Positions 25,102 through 32,080 of a stretch of DNA of 35,843 nt are shown here, piece after piece (within the stretch, counting starts at the first letter, position 1; each line of letters starts with the position of its first letter). The notes below the pieces were generated by a model that was given only the letters and a program-made list of their open reading frames with translations, did not search any database and was not told the origin of the DNA. Position numbers and translations under genes: made by a program. The stretch is from UBA11855 sp964591705 (lineage in GTDB: Archaea; Thermoproteota; Bathyarchaeia; Bathyarchaeales; Bathycorpusculaceae), in the NCBI GenBank assembly GCA_964591705.1, contig CAZQCX010000015.1, positions 1-35,843 of the forward strand. The letters run 5' to 3'.

Positions 25102-25587
25102 ATGGCTTTCGAACTATCCGCTATACCTTGGTCAACACTGTCCATAATGGCAATTTCTGTCATAATATCTTTCGTAAACAGCGGCTTGAACAGGATACTA
25201 ATAAGTCGTTTCGTGGGGTGGGATGAGTACCGGGTGATGCAGAAAGAAGTGTCTGAATACCGCTCTCAGCAGATGGCTGCGTCCCGTGCTGGTGACAAGA
25301 AGCAGCTTGAGAAGCTGAAAAAGAAGGAATCGCAGATATTGAATATGCAGAAGAAGATGGCGAAGCCTCAGATGATGCTTTTTGGGCTTTCTTTCATCTA
25401 TATAATAGTATGGATATTTGTGATGACTCCGAGTTTTGGGGCAAGTCCGGTGGCTTATTTGCCCGGATTCAGTCAGATCTTGGGGAATGATCTGGGGCAG
25501 ATAACAGTTTTCTACTGGTATCCGATCTGTTCCTTGCTATTCGGGACACTTGCATCTCGTATGCTAGGCATAATGCCGATGGAATAG
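25102..25587 (+). CDS. EMC3/TMCO1-family membrane protein (DUF106), Oxa1-superfamily insertase-like
   Basis: About 161 residues with an N-terminal membrane helix (LSIMAISVIISFVNSGLNRIL), a charged cytoplasmic coiled coil (about residues 45-90, KKQLEKLKKKESQILNMQKK), and two C-terminal helices (MMLFGLSFIYIIVWIFVM and the PICSLLFGTLAS region). This is the layout of archaeal DUF106 proteins, related to EMC3/TMCO1 and YidC/Oxa1 insertases; they are thought to insert membrane proteins and are encoded next to secY. GGAGG at 25090-25094 with a 7-base spacing fixes ATG 25102; an upstream in-frame start at 25075 is less likely. Confidence 0.88.
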   Translation: MAFELSAIPWSTLSIMAISVIISFVNSGLNRILISRFVGWDEYRVMQKEVSEYRSQQMAASRAGDKKQLEKLKKKESQILNMQKKMAKPQMMLFGLSFIYIIVWIFVMTPSFGASPVAYLPGFSQILGNDLGQITVFYWYPICSLLFGTLASRMLGIMPME

Positions 25588-25601
25588 TTCCTCTTTGTGG
25601 A

Positions 25602-26216
25602 GTGGGTCTTTACACGGGTAAAGATGAAGAAAAAAGTCGGTGTCAGGACAGAGTTGTCATTTGCATTTCTGGTTTGGCAGGAACTGGGAAAAGTACAGTG
25701 GCTAGAAAGATCGCCCAGAAATATGGGTTGCGCTATTATTCTGGTGGCGACGCATTGAAGGAGTTGGCAAAGGAGGAAAGCTACGACACAACTGGCAGGG
25801 GTTGGTGGGAGAGTCCAGAGGGCCTCGATTTTCTAAGGGTTAGAGGGGAAAATACGAGGTTTGACAAGCTCGTCGACGAGAAGCTCCTGAGTTATGGAAG
25901 GCAGGAAAATGTGCTATTGGACAGCTGGACAATGCCTTGGCTTCTCAAGAATGGCTTTAAGATATGGTTGCTAGCCTCGTTGGAAAAGAGGGCTGAACGT
26001 GTTGCCAAGAGGGATGGAATAGCAGTGCAAGAAGCCCTGCAACTGCTAAAAGAGAAGGAAGAGAAAACCAAAGCAATATACAAGAAACTCTATGGCTTCT
26101 CTCTGGGAGAAGATTTCAAGCCATTTGACCTTGTCTTGGACACTGACAAACTGAGCTCAGACGAGGTTTTCGAGGTCTTGTGCCAAGTCATCGACAATAT
26201 GATCATCAGCAAATGA
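25602..26216 (+). CDS. cmk: cytidylate kinase, archaeal type
   Basis: About 204 residues. A P-loop CISGLAGTGKSTVARKIA near residue 22 and the following YYSGGDALKELA match archaeal cytidylate kinase, which phosphorylates CMP/dCMP with ATP. The lid-like region (SLEKRAERVAKRDGI) and the helical EEKTKAIYKKLYG fit. About 18 residues precede the P-loop strand, more than in most homologues, so the GTG start at 25602 may be upstream of the real one. It sits in the usual archaeal secY-DUF106-cmk order, but L34e is missing between them. Confidence 0.88.
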   Translation: MGLYTGKDEEKSRCQDRVVICISGLAGTGKSTVARKIAQKYGLRYYSGGDALKELAKEESYDTTGRGWWESPEGLDFLRVRGENTRFDKLVDEKLLSYGRQENVLLDSWTMPWLLKNGFKIWLLASLEKRAERVAKRDGIAVQEALQLLKEKEEKTKAIYKKLYGFSLGEDFKPFDLVLDTDKLSSDEVFEVLCQVIDNMIISK

Positions 26217-26343
26217 AGCCTATCCGATTGATTTCTTTTCAGTGAGAAGGCTGCCGCTGCGGACAGAACCGCAAGTCTTTAAGCTAAAGTAATTACATAT
26301 TACAACTTTCTCAAATGCTCTGCGGGGAGAGGAGCGAGAGTAA

Positions 26344-26742
26344 ATGAGCCAGTTGAAACGCAGGTCTGTTTTTGTCACATCAATATTGGTTGCTGGAGTA
26401 ATTGCTCTGTCTATGGTAAGCTGCTTTTGTCTCGTAGGTCTTGAACCGATGGTAATTCTTTCAGTTTTCAATTTTCTTTTTGTTTCATTCGCATTCAGAC
26501 TGAATGGAACACTAAGGAGAAAACTCGCCTTGCTTGCACTGGGAAACATTGTTGGCTTATCGTGGAATTTTTTTCTTGCTTTGATGGCATGTTTTGGTGG
26601 CTTTCATTTTGGAGATACATTTGTCCTTTTTCTCAGAGTATTTTTGCCTTTTCTAAATTCGGCATGGGTCGTTTCTTTCTGGTCGTTGAGTCTTTCTGCA
26701 CTTCCAAAACCTGCGCTGAAATGCTCTGGGGGTCTCACTTGA
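26344..26742 (+). CDS. small polytopic membrane protein of unknown function
   Basis: I do not recognise this 132-residue protein. It has about four hydrophobic segments (around residues 8-32, 33-52, 61-82 and 85-118) with short basic loops, so it is an integral membrane protein. GGGGAGAGG about 12 bases upstream supports the ATG. It overlaps the following glycosyltransferase start by 4 bases (TTGA), suggesting a coupled operon and possibly a helper role for that enzyme. TATA-like TCTTTAAG lies about 65 bases upstream. Confidence 0.6.
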   Translation: MSQLKRRSVFVTSILVAGVIALSMVSCFCLVGLEPMVILSVFNFLFVSFAFRLNGTLRRKLALLALGNIVGLSWNFFLALMACFGGFHFGDTFVLFLRVFLPFLNSAWVVSFWSLSLSALPKPALKCSGGLT

Positions 26743-28171
26743 TCATATGCGTTCTTGAAGCTGTTTTCACCGTGTTTACTCTAGTGCTCACTGTTTACCT
26801 TGCGCGGCATTACGCCTTCACTTTTGCTGTTTTGAGGGCAAAAAGAAGCACAGATACAACTTTATTGAGTTCAAAGCAGAAATTCGAGCCTACAGTTGCG
26901 ATTCTCATACCTGCGCGTAATGANNNNNNNNNNNNNNNNNNNNNNNNNNNNNNNNNNNNNNNNNNNNNNNNNNNNNNNNNNNNNNNNNNNNNNNNNNNNN
27001 NNNNNNNNNNNNNNNNNNNNNNNGTTCAAAGCAGAAATTCGAGCCTACAGTTGCGATTCTCATACCTGCGCGTAATGAAGCTAGTGTTCTAGAGCGGCTA
27101 CTCCAGAGAACCACTGAGTTGACTTATCCGCAGGAAAAGCTTCAAGTTGTGGTTGTTGATGACGCGTCTTCTGATGGTACAGGGGAAATTGCCGATCGAT
27201 ACGCCAGTCGCTTTCCTTTCATCAAGGTTGTTCACAGAACCGAAGGTGGCAGAGGCAAATCGATAGCCATGAATGTCGGGTTGAAGAATTCAACGGGAGA
27301 TATTGTTCTGTGCATAGATGCTGACTACTACCCTCAGAGAGATATGGTTTCCAGATTAGTCGGCTTCTTTGCGGATCCAGTTGTGGGTGCTGTACAGGGG
27401 AGAGTTGTGGTTTTGAACGAGTCTCAGAATCTGATTACAAGGCTTGCGGCATTGGAGCGCATTGGGGGATATCGGGTTGACCAGCAGGCACGTGAGGATC
27501 TGTCGTTGATTCCTCAATTTGGTGGCACAGTTGGGGGATTCAGGCGCGGGCTCTTGGAGAGTCTCGGTGGCTGGGATGAGTCAATGTTAGCAGAGGATAC
27601 AGATCTGACTTACAGGGTTCGCCTTAGCGGTTTCCGTATTCGCTATGTCGGTGATGTTGAGTCCTACGAGGAGGCAGTGGATAGCTGGAAAGCCTACAGT
27701 CGGCAGAGGTATAGGTGGGCTAGAGGGCATATGCAGTGTGCTTTTAAGCATTCGTGGAATCTGCTGAGAAGTAAGAACATAACCGCTAGGGAAAGGATTG
27801 ATGGTTTTCTGCTTTTGAATGTTTATTTCGTGCCTGTTGCTGTCTTGCTCTCTTTGGTATTGGGGGTCTTGCTCATTGCCATAGGATCTTCCAGCTTGAC
27901 CCAAATGCTGTGGTTTCTACTGCCTTTGTCCCTGCATAGTTTTGTGGGGAATTTCGCGCCTTTCTTTGAGGTTGGAATCGGGGCATACTTAGACGGCAGG
28001 ACAAGAATTCAGTGGTTAATGCCTTTGTTGTTTTTCACTTTCTTCTTAAACATCTTCATTTGCAGCAAGGCACTGCTTGACCTGTTGGCTTCAAAGACAA
28101 TGCGGGAAAGACACCCAGTTTGGGTGAAGACACAGCATAAGGGCAGTGGAAATCGATATATTGCGTTCTAG
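26739..28171 (+). CDS. processive family 2 glycosyltransferase, membrane-bound (split by false assembly gap)
   Basis: The gene is interrupted by 100 N, but a 55-base sequence is repeated on both sides. Merging the two copies restores one frame of about 425 residues. The join reads through IPARNEASVLERLLQRTTEL into VVVVDDASSDGTG. GT2 motifs are present: VVDDAS, CIDADYYP (DxD), LAEDTDL, and QRYRW of the Q(Q/R)xRW signature of processive synthases such as cellulose or hyaluronan synthase. One N-terminal and about three C-terminal membrane helices frame the cytoplasmic domain. It probably polymerises or transfers sugars for a surface polysaccharide; the sugar is unknown. The likely start is TTG 26739 with GGGGG upstream, or ATG 26721, both overlapping the preceding gene. 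Confidence 0.85.
26869..27078. repeat. 55-base direct duplication flanking a 100-N scaffold gap (assembly artifact)
   Basis: Bases 26869-26923 and 27024-27078 are identical (55 bases, starting GTTCAAAGCAG and ending GCGTAATGA), separated by exactly 100 N (26924-27023), a standard placeholder for an unknown gap. Removing 155 bases restores an uninterrupted glycosyltransferase frame, so two contigs probably overlap and the gap is not real. Confidence 0.9.
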
Positions 28172-28186
28172 TTCATATACATCCTT

Positions 28187-28453
28187 ATGTTACTGAATCT
28201 TGTCTTGGTAGCCATTGCGTTGTTCCTTGGGATACTGGTGCCTATTTTTCTCTTGTTTTTGCCTGCAATTCTTGAGCTCAAGAAGCCAAGCGATTGCGGA
28301 CCTAGGATGATTGAGGAGGATTTGCCTGTTTTACTTTTTCGGTCAGCGAGAATAGTGCGAATCGTGAACATTGAAAAAGAGGAGGAACTTGATGGCTCGA
28401 TTTTTCGATCGATGGCGAGAATTATTGAGGCTTTGCCAGACTTGGAGGTTTAG
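28187..28453 (+). CDS. small membrane-anchored protein of unknown function
   Basis: This 88-residue protein has one or two hydrophobic segments (about residues 2-30, ending LLFLPAILELKKP), then a ~55-residue charged cytoplasmic or external part (RIVRIVNIEKEEELDGSIFRSMARIIEALPDLEV). I recognise no family. It lies 15 bases after the glycosyltransferase on the same strand and is probably in that operon. Its last 32 bases overlap the convergent radical SAM gene, which lowers certainty about one of the two ends. Confidence 0.5.
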   Translation: MLLNLVLVAIALFLGILVPIFLLFLPAILELKKPSDCGPRMIEEDLPVLLFRSARIVRIVNIEKEEELDGSIFRSMARIIEALPDLEV

Positions 28454-29492
28454 CTTTCGTTTTGAAAAGGAGTTTCGAGTTTCTCCATTGATCTTTGGCT
28501 AAGGTGAGATTCCCGTAGGGGGTCCCGTGAAGTGAGTAGAAGATGTAGCAGAGGTAGGTGCACTGTGTGCAGCTACGATAAGTTTCTCGCATTTTTTTGA
28601 ATTCGCTGCTGTTCCATATTTTTGGCAGGTCAAAAACGGATGCGGCGAAGTTGTGGACGTGGCATCCGGCAATTCTTCCGTTGTGGTCTATAACTAGAAA
28701 GTTTCTGAGTGCACGGCAATTCCATGTTCTTCGATCCTTTTCGTAGTAGTCTCTGAGGGTTTTGAGGAGTTTGGTTGTTATGAGGATTTTCCTGTTCTTC
28801 TTTTTCATATCTATTAGTGAGTTGCAGAGATCGACCATGCCTTGTCTGTCTTTTATGATTAGTTCGTTTCTTGGTTTGCCAATTCTGAAGAGTTGTCTTG
28901 AATCGTCTGACCCGTCGTATGAATAGAGGCAGTACCATACTGGGATGTCTTTTTCTGTGAAGTGGTTTGTCATGTTTATGATTTCGTCAAGGTTCATTTG
29001 GGAGATCGTTGGCGTTACTGCTATGTTTATCCCTTCTTGTTGAAGGGTCTCGACGGTTTCCATTGCCCTTGTCCAGGCGCCTTCGACTCCTTTTATGCGA
29101 TCGTTTTTGGCTGGGTCAAGGCTATCAATGGAGATGGCAACAAAATCTACGTCTCTTAATGCTTCGATCCTTTTGCTGGCCATGCTGCCGTTGTCATAAA
29201 CGGTGGTAACGAAGTGTTTTGAAGCATACTCGATTATTTCTTGTGCGTCGTCTCGTAGCAGAGGATTGCCGCCTGAAATGACCAGTTCAAAGATACCGAG
29301 TTTTTTGAGATTATTCAAACCGCGGATGACTTCTTCTGTTGTGAGCTCTTCTCTATCTTGTTCCTGCCAGATGTTGCATCCTCCACAACGGTAATTGCAT
29401 CTCCTCGTGATCATCCACTGAGCATGGTGAGGTCTATTAGGAGTTAGTGAACTGATAGCTATTCTAGAAGCTTTTCGTAAACTCGCATTCAA
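28422..29492 (-). CDS. radical SAM protein with C-terminal cysteine-rich (SPASM/twitch-like) region
   Basis: The 356-residue enzyme has the radical SAM cluster motif Cys32-x3-Cys36-x2-Cys39 (RRCNYRCGGC), followed by the ELVISGGNPLLR segment corresponding to the GGEP motif. The C-terminal third has further cysteines (NCRAL, IAGCHVHN, SCTQCTYLCYIF) like a SPASM or twitch domain binding an extra [4Fe-4S]. Such enzymes modify peptides, lipids or sugars using a 5'-deoxyadenosyl radical; the substrate is unknown. A good TATA element (CTTATATA, minus strand at 29546-29553) lies about 55 bases before the ATG. It sits next to glycosyltransferases and a methyltransferase, so a role in envelope or glycan modification is possible. 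Confidence 0.85.
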   Translation of the reverse strand: MNASLRKASRIAISSLTPNRPHHAQWMITRRCNYRCGGCNIWQEQDREELTTEEVIRGLNNLKKLGIFELVISGGNPLLRDDAQEIIEYASKHFVTTVYDNGSMASKRIEALRDVDFVAISIDSLDPAKNDRIKGVEGAWTRAMETVETLQQEGINIAVTPTISQMNLDEIINMTNHFTEKDIPVWYCLYSYDGSDDSRQLFRIGKPRNELIIKDRQGMVDLCNSLIDMKKKNRKILITTKLLKTLRDYYEKDRRTWNCRALRNFLVIDHNGRIAGCHVHNFAASVFDLPKIWNSSEFKKMRETYRSCTQCTYLCYIFYSLHGTPYGNLTLAKDQWRNSKLLFKTKAKPPSLAKPQ

Positions 29493-29545
29493 CTATTTAG
29501 CACCGTGTGAGCAATGTTGGCAGTTTCATCTAGGAAAAACACGCG

Positions 29546-29553
29546 TATATAAG
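29546..29553 (-). promoter_or_regulatory. TATA box of the radical SAM gene
   Basis: On the minus strand CTTATATA lies in a clear AT-rich island with a C-rich left flank. A start about 26 bases downstream (near 29523) would give a leader of about 30 bases to the ATG at 29492. The gap 29493-29678 holds nothing else convincing. Confidence 0.5.
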
Positions 29554-29678
29554 TGATGAGGAGAAACTGCGCGAATTCAAGAGGAGATCAAGAAAAATAT
29601 CCTCCTGGCAGTCAGAAAGCAAATCCGTGTACGTTTCTTCTGCTTGGTAGGATGGGGGTGTCTATCAAGTATGGTCTA

Positions 29679-30320
29679 TCAATTTGGTCTACAATCATAT
29701 TGAGGAAACAGAAGGATTCTTTTGAATACCTCAGCAGCTCCAAATCGTTTAGTTTCTAATAATGGTTTGTTGCTTGCTACGAAAACGGCCTCTCTCATGT
29801 TGAAATAGAGGAAAGCCTTTCTGAACTGGAAGAGATTGGAAAGTATCTTCATCCACTCTTCGGATTTTCTATGATACTCTGTTCCTAAGGGGTGACCCTT
29901 GTAACCATCGAGGGGGACTGAAAAAACTACCGTTTTCCCTACTCTTCGCATCTCTCTCAACAATCTCCCTGCCTCAGTCAATTCAAAATGTTCCAGAAGA
30001 CCTTGTGAATAAACACATTCGAAGCTTTGATCTCTGAAGGGGAGCTTGCCCCCCTCATATGCCAGGAAAGCTTTCGTGTTCTTCGCGTGTTTCTTTGCCA
30101 TGTGCATCAGTTCAACGCTCCTATCGGATGCTATCACGAATCTGTCTTTTGAAAAGAGATTTTCAGTGAAGGCTCTGCCGCTCCCTACTCCCAGAATAGT
30201 TTCGAAATTGACCAAGACTTTCAGGTCTGTCATTCTGTACAGAATTTCAGCGAAATACCATCTTACTCCAAATCTGACTCTGTAGTGGTTTTGCCAATTC
30301 GTGAGAGCCATAACTGTCAT
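29679..30320 (-). CDS. class I SAM-dependent methyltransferase
   Basis: The 213-residue protein has the Rossmann methyltransferase motif I ILGVGSGRA (residues 42-50), an acidic motif II (VIASDRSVELM), and motif IV/post-I sequence LPFRDQSFECVYSQGLLEHF typical of Methyltransf_11-type enzymes. The acceptor is unknown; the neighbouring glycosyltransferases suggest a glycan or lipid. It ends with a short tail. A TATA-like CTTAAATAAAA lies at about 30355-30366 (minus strand). Its start is divergent from the GT2 gene at 30453. Confidence 0.8.
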   Translation of the reverse strand: MTVMALTNWQNHYRVRFGVRWYFAEILYRMTDLKVLVNFETILGVGSGRAFTENLFSKDRFVIASDRSVELMHMAKKHAKNTKAFLAYEGGKLPFRDQSFECVYSQGLLEHFELTEAGRLLREMRRVGKTVVFSVPLDGYKGHPLGTEYHRKSEEWMKILSNLFQFRKAFLYFNMREAVFVASNKPLLETKRFGAAEVFKRILLFPQYDCRPN

Positions 30321-30335
30321 CTTTCACTTCAGTGG

Positions 30336-30424
30336 TTCTCAATTTGGGACCACATTTTATTTAAGATTTAATCAGAATCTCAAATGTCATGACTACCCAA
30401 TCGTCTAAACGAATCGATTGAGAA
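30336..30424. promoter_or_regulatory. divergent promoter region with 8-base inverted repeat
   Basis: TTCTCAAT (30336-30343) and ATTGAGAA (30417-30424) are exact inverted copies about 73 bases apart, and a related TCTCAA lies at 30378-30383. They flank the divergent promoters of the methyltransferase and the first small GT2 gene. A shared regulator site is possible, but only the repeats are seen. Confidence 0.3.
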
Positions 30425-30452
30425 TCCTAATTAACATAAGTGCGGCTAAATA

Positions 30453-31193
30453 GTGAATATGAATGTAGACGTCATCGTGCTCACAAAAAACAGCGCGGCG
30501 AGGCTCAAAGAATGCCTCGAATCCATCTATAGAAACGTCCCAATTAACCATCTAATTGTTGTTGATGGGTGCTCAACCGACAGAACGGTGGAAATAGTGC
30601 TCGAATTTCAGAAGCAATATGGAAACGTTTTGGTGATGCAGGACAGGGGTAATCGCGCATCAGCGAGACAGATAGGAATCCAACAGGTGAGCACGGAATG
30701 GTTCATGTTCGTCGACAGCGATGTTATACTCTGTGCGAACTGGTTTAGGAAAGCCGAAAAGTACTTGGGCAAGGACGTGGGCGGCATTTGGGGAATCGAA
30801 GTGTGGTCTACAATTCGGAGTCCGGCGATGCTCAGAATGTTTTTATGGGTAACGCGCAAGATTTTTGATCTTCGCGGTGGAACCCATGACACACTCGTTC
30901 GTACTGATTTGGTGAGAGATATAAAAATTCCCAGAAATCTCCATGTGTTTGAAGATGCTTACATAAGAGATTGGATTGTAAGAAAGGGCTACAAGATAAT
31001 CGCATGTTATAACCCTTTTTGTATTCATTATAGACCTGAGGATGTGTGGTCGATTCGTGGAAGCCTGAGACTCGTTGCTGAGGCGATTGCATGTGGTGGC
31101 TTCAGGCTGTTAGGACGATTGTTTTTCGCCTATGGCATATATGCTGGTTACTGTGTCTATTATTCGTTTGCAAAGAAAGTGAAACAGAGTTAG
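30453..31193 (+). CDS. family 2 glycosyltransferase, first of tandem pair
   Basis: About 246 residues with a GT-A fold: VDVIVLTKNSAARLKECLES at the N-terminus, LIVVDGCSTD, and the metal-binding DxD in FVDSDV (Asp88, Asp90). A later LRGGTHDTLVR and LHVFEDAYIRDWI replace the usual acceptor-side acidic motif. The C-terminus has one hydrophobic segment (about residues 215-240). It probably transfers a sugar from a nucleotide-sugar or dolichol-phosphate donor. It starts with GTG 30453 or ATG 30459; the latter is only two codons inside. It is clearly paralogous to the next gene. Confidence 0.85.
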   Translation: MNMNVDVIVLTKNSAARLKECLESIYRNVPINHLIVVDGCSTDRTVEIVLEFQKQYGNVLVMQDRGNRASARQIGIQQVSTEWFMFVDSDVILCANWFRKAEKYLGKDVGGIWGIEVWSTIRSPAMLRMFLWVTRKIFDLRGGTHDTLVRTDLVRDIKIPRNLHVFEDAYIRDWIVRKGYKIIACYNPFCIHYRPEDVWSIRGSLRLVAEAIACGGFRLLGRLFFAYGIYAGYCVYYSFAKKVKQS

Positions 31194-31264
31194 GATCGCC
31201 GTTTTGCAGTTGTTAGTGAGCTACGCTTCCTGCGTTCCCTTCAATAAGTTCTTATTTGGAGACG

Positions 31265-31310
31265 TTTTAAGTACTGTTCACTCTTGGACCCCAAGACTTT
31301 GGAGTACTCC
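31265..31310 (+). promoter_or_regulatory. promoter and palindromes before the second tandem GT2
   Basis: TTTTAAG (31265-31271) is TATA-like and would start transcription near 31294. Nearby are CTTGG-ACC-CCAAG (31283-31295), a small hairpin, and the perfect palindrome GGAGTACTCC (31301-31310); AGTACT also occurs at 31270-31275. These would lie at or just after the start site. Function unknown. Confidence 0.35.
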
Positions 31311-31321
31311 GGGGCTGTGTC

Positions 31322-32080
31322 ATGAGCGCAATTGATGTGGTGGTTCTCACAAGAAACAGCGGGCATCTTCTTGAGAAATGCCTTGAGGCGATCTACGGCA
31401 ATTTGCCTGTTCAAACTTTGATTGTTGTAGATGGTTTTTCAAACGATAGCACTCTAAGGATATTGGACCGCTTCAAAAGGAAATGGGGGCATGTCAAGGT
31501 TTTGCAGGTGAATGGCTCAAGGGCGAGGGCGAGGGAGGAGGGAATTCGGCAGGTTAGGACTGATTGGTTCATGTTCGTGGATAGCGACGTGATCCTTAGT
31601 AGAGACTGGTTTGAGAAAGCAAAGAAAAGTATTGCTGCGAAGGTTGGTGCCGTTTGGGGGGTTAACATCGATGTTATTCCGAACGTAAGCAAGGACAAAC
31701 GTTTTGTGAAGTTGCAGAGCATTGTGGCGAGGCAGTGTTTCAGTCTTCGAGGGGGCATGCACGATACACTTATTCGCCGAGAGGCTGTGGCTGGAATAGA
31801 GATACCGGAGGAGTTGCATGCCTATGAGGACTCCTTCATAAAAAGGTGGATTGAGAAAAAAGGTTACCAAGTTGTTGTTGGCGATGAGATATTTTGTTTG
31901 CATTTCAAGCCTCCGGACAACTGGAATTTGGGAAATGGCATTGCGCAAGCTGTTCTAGAATTGAAATGTGGTCTGGTTTACTCTCATAACTATGGTTATG
32001 TTGCTTTCTATCCGTTCTTCTTTTTCTATTGGTTTCTCCAGCTTTCGCTTCAGGGTTTACGTGGTGTTTTGACGAGATAG
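31322..32080 (+). CDS. family 2 glycosyltransferase, second of tandem pair
   Basis: A 252-residue paralogue of the preceding enzyme with the same landmarks: VVVLTRNSGHLLEKCLEAIY, LIVVDGFSND, DxD in FVDSDV (Asp87, Asp89), LRGGMHDTLIRR and LHAYEDSFIKRWIEKKGYQ. The C-terminal hydrophobic segment (FYPFFFFYWFLQLSL) may attach it to the membrane. It has its own promoter-like region rather than being in a tight operon. Its last 24 bases overlap the convergent AIR-synthase-like gene. Donor and acceptor are unknown. Confidence 0.85.
   Translation: MSAIDVVVLTRNSGHLLEKCLEAIYGNLPVQTLIVVDGFSNDSTLRILDRFKRKWGHVKVLQVNGSRARAREEGIRQVRTDWFMFVDSDVILSRDWFEKAKKSIAAKVGAVWGVNIDVIPNVSKDKRFVKLQSIVARQCFSLRGGMHDTLIRREAVAGIEIPEELHAYEDSFIKRWIEKKGYQVVVGDEIFCLHFKPPDNWNLGNGIAQAVLELKCGLVYSHNYGYVAFYPFFFFYWFLQLSLQGLRGVLTR

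Noticed and set aside
26562..26738. Upstream extension of the glycosyltransferase frame to 26562
   Set aside because: It lies inside the 132-residue membrane protein in another frame, without a ribosome binding site; TTG 26739 or ATG 26721 is a better start.
26905..27114. Minus-strand frame running through the N block
   Set aside because: It consists largely of placeholder bases and the duplicated contig end.
29553..29759. Plus-strand frame of 68 residues between the radical SAM and methyltransferase genes
   Set aside because: It overlaps the methyltransferase on the other strand, has unremarkable composition and no family features.
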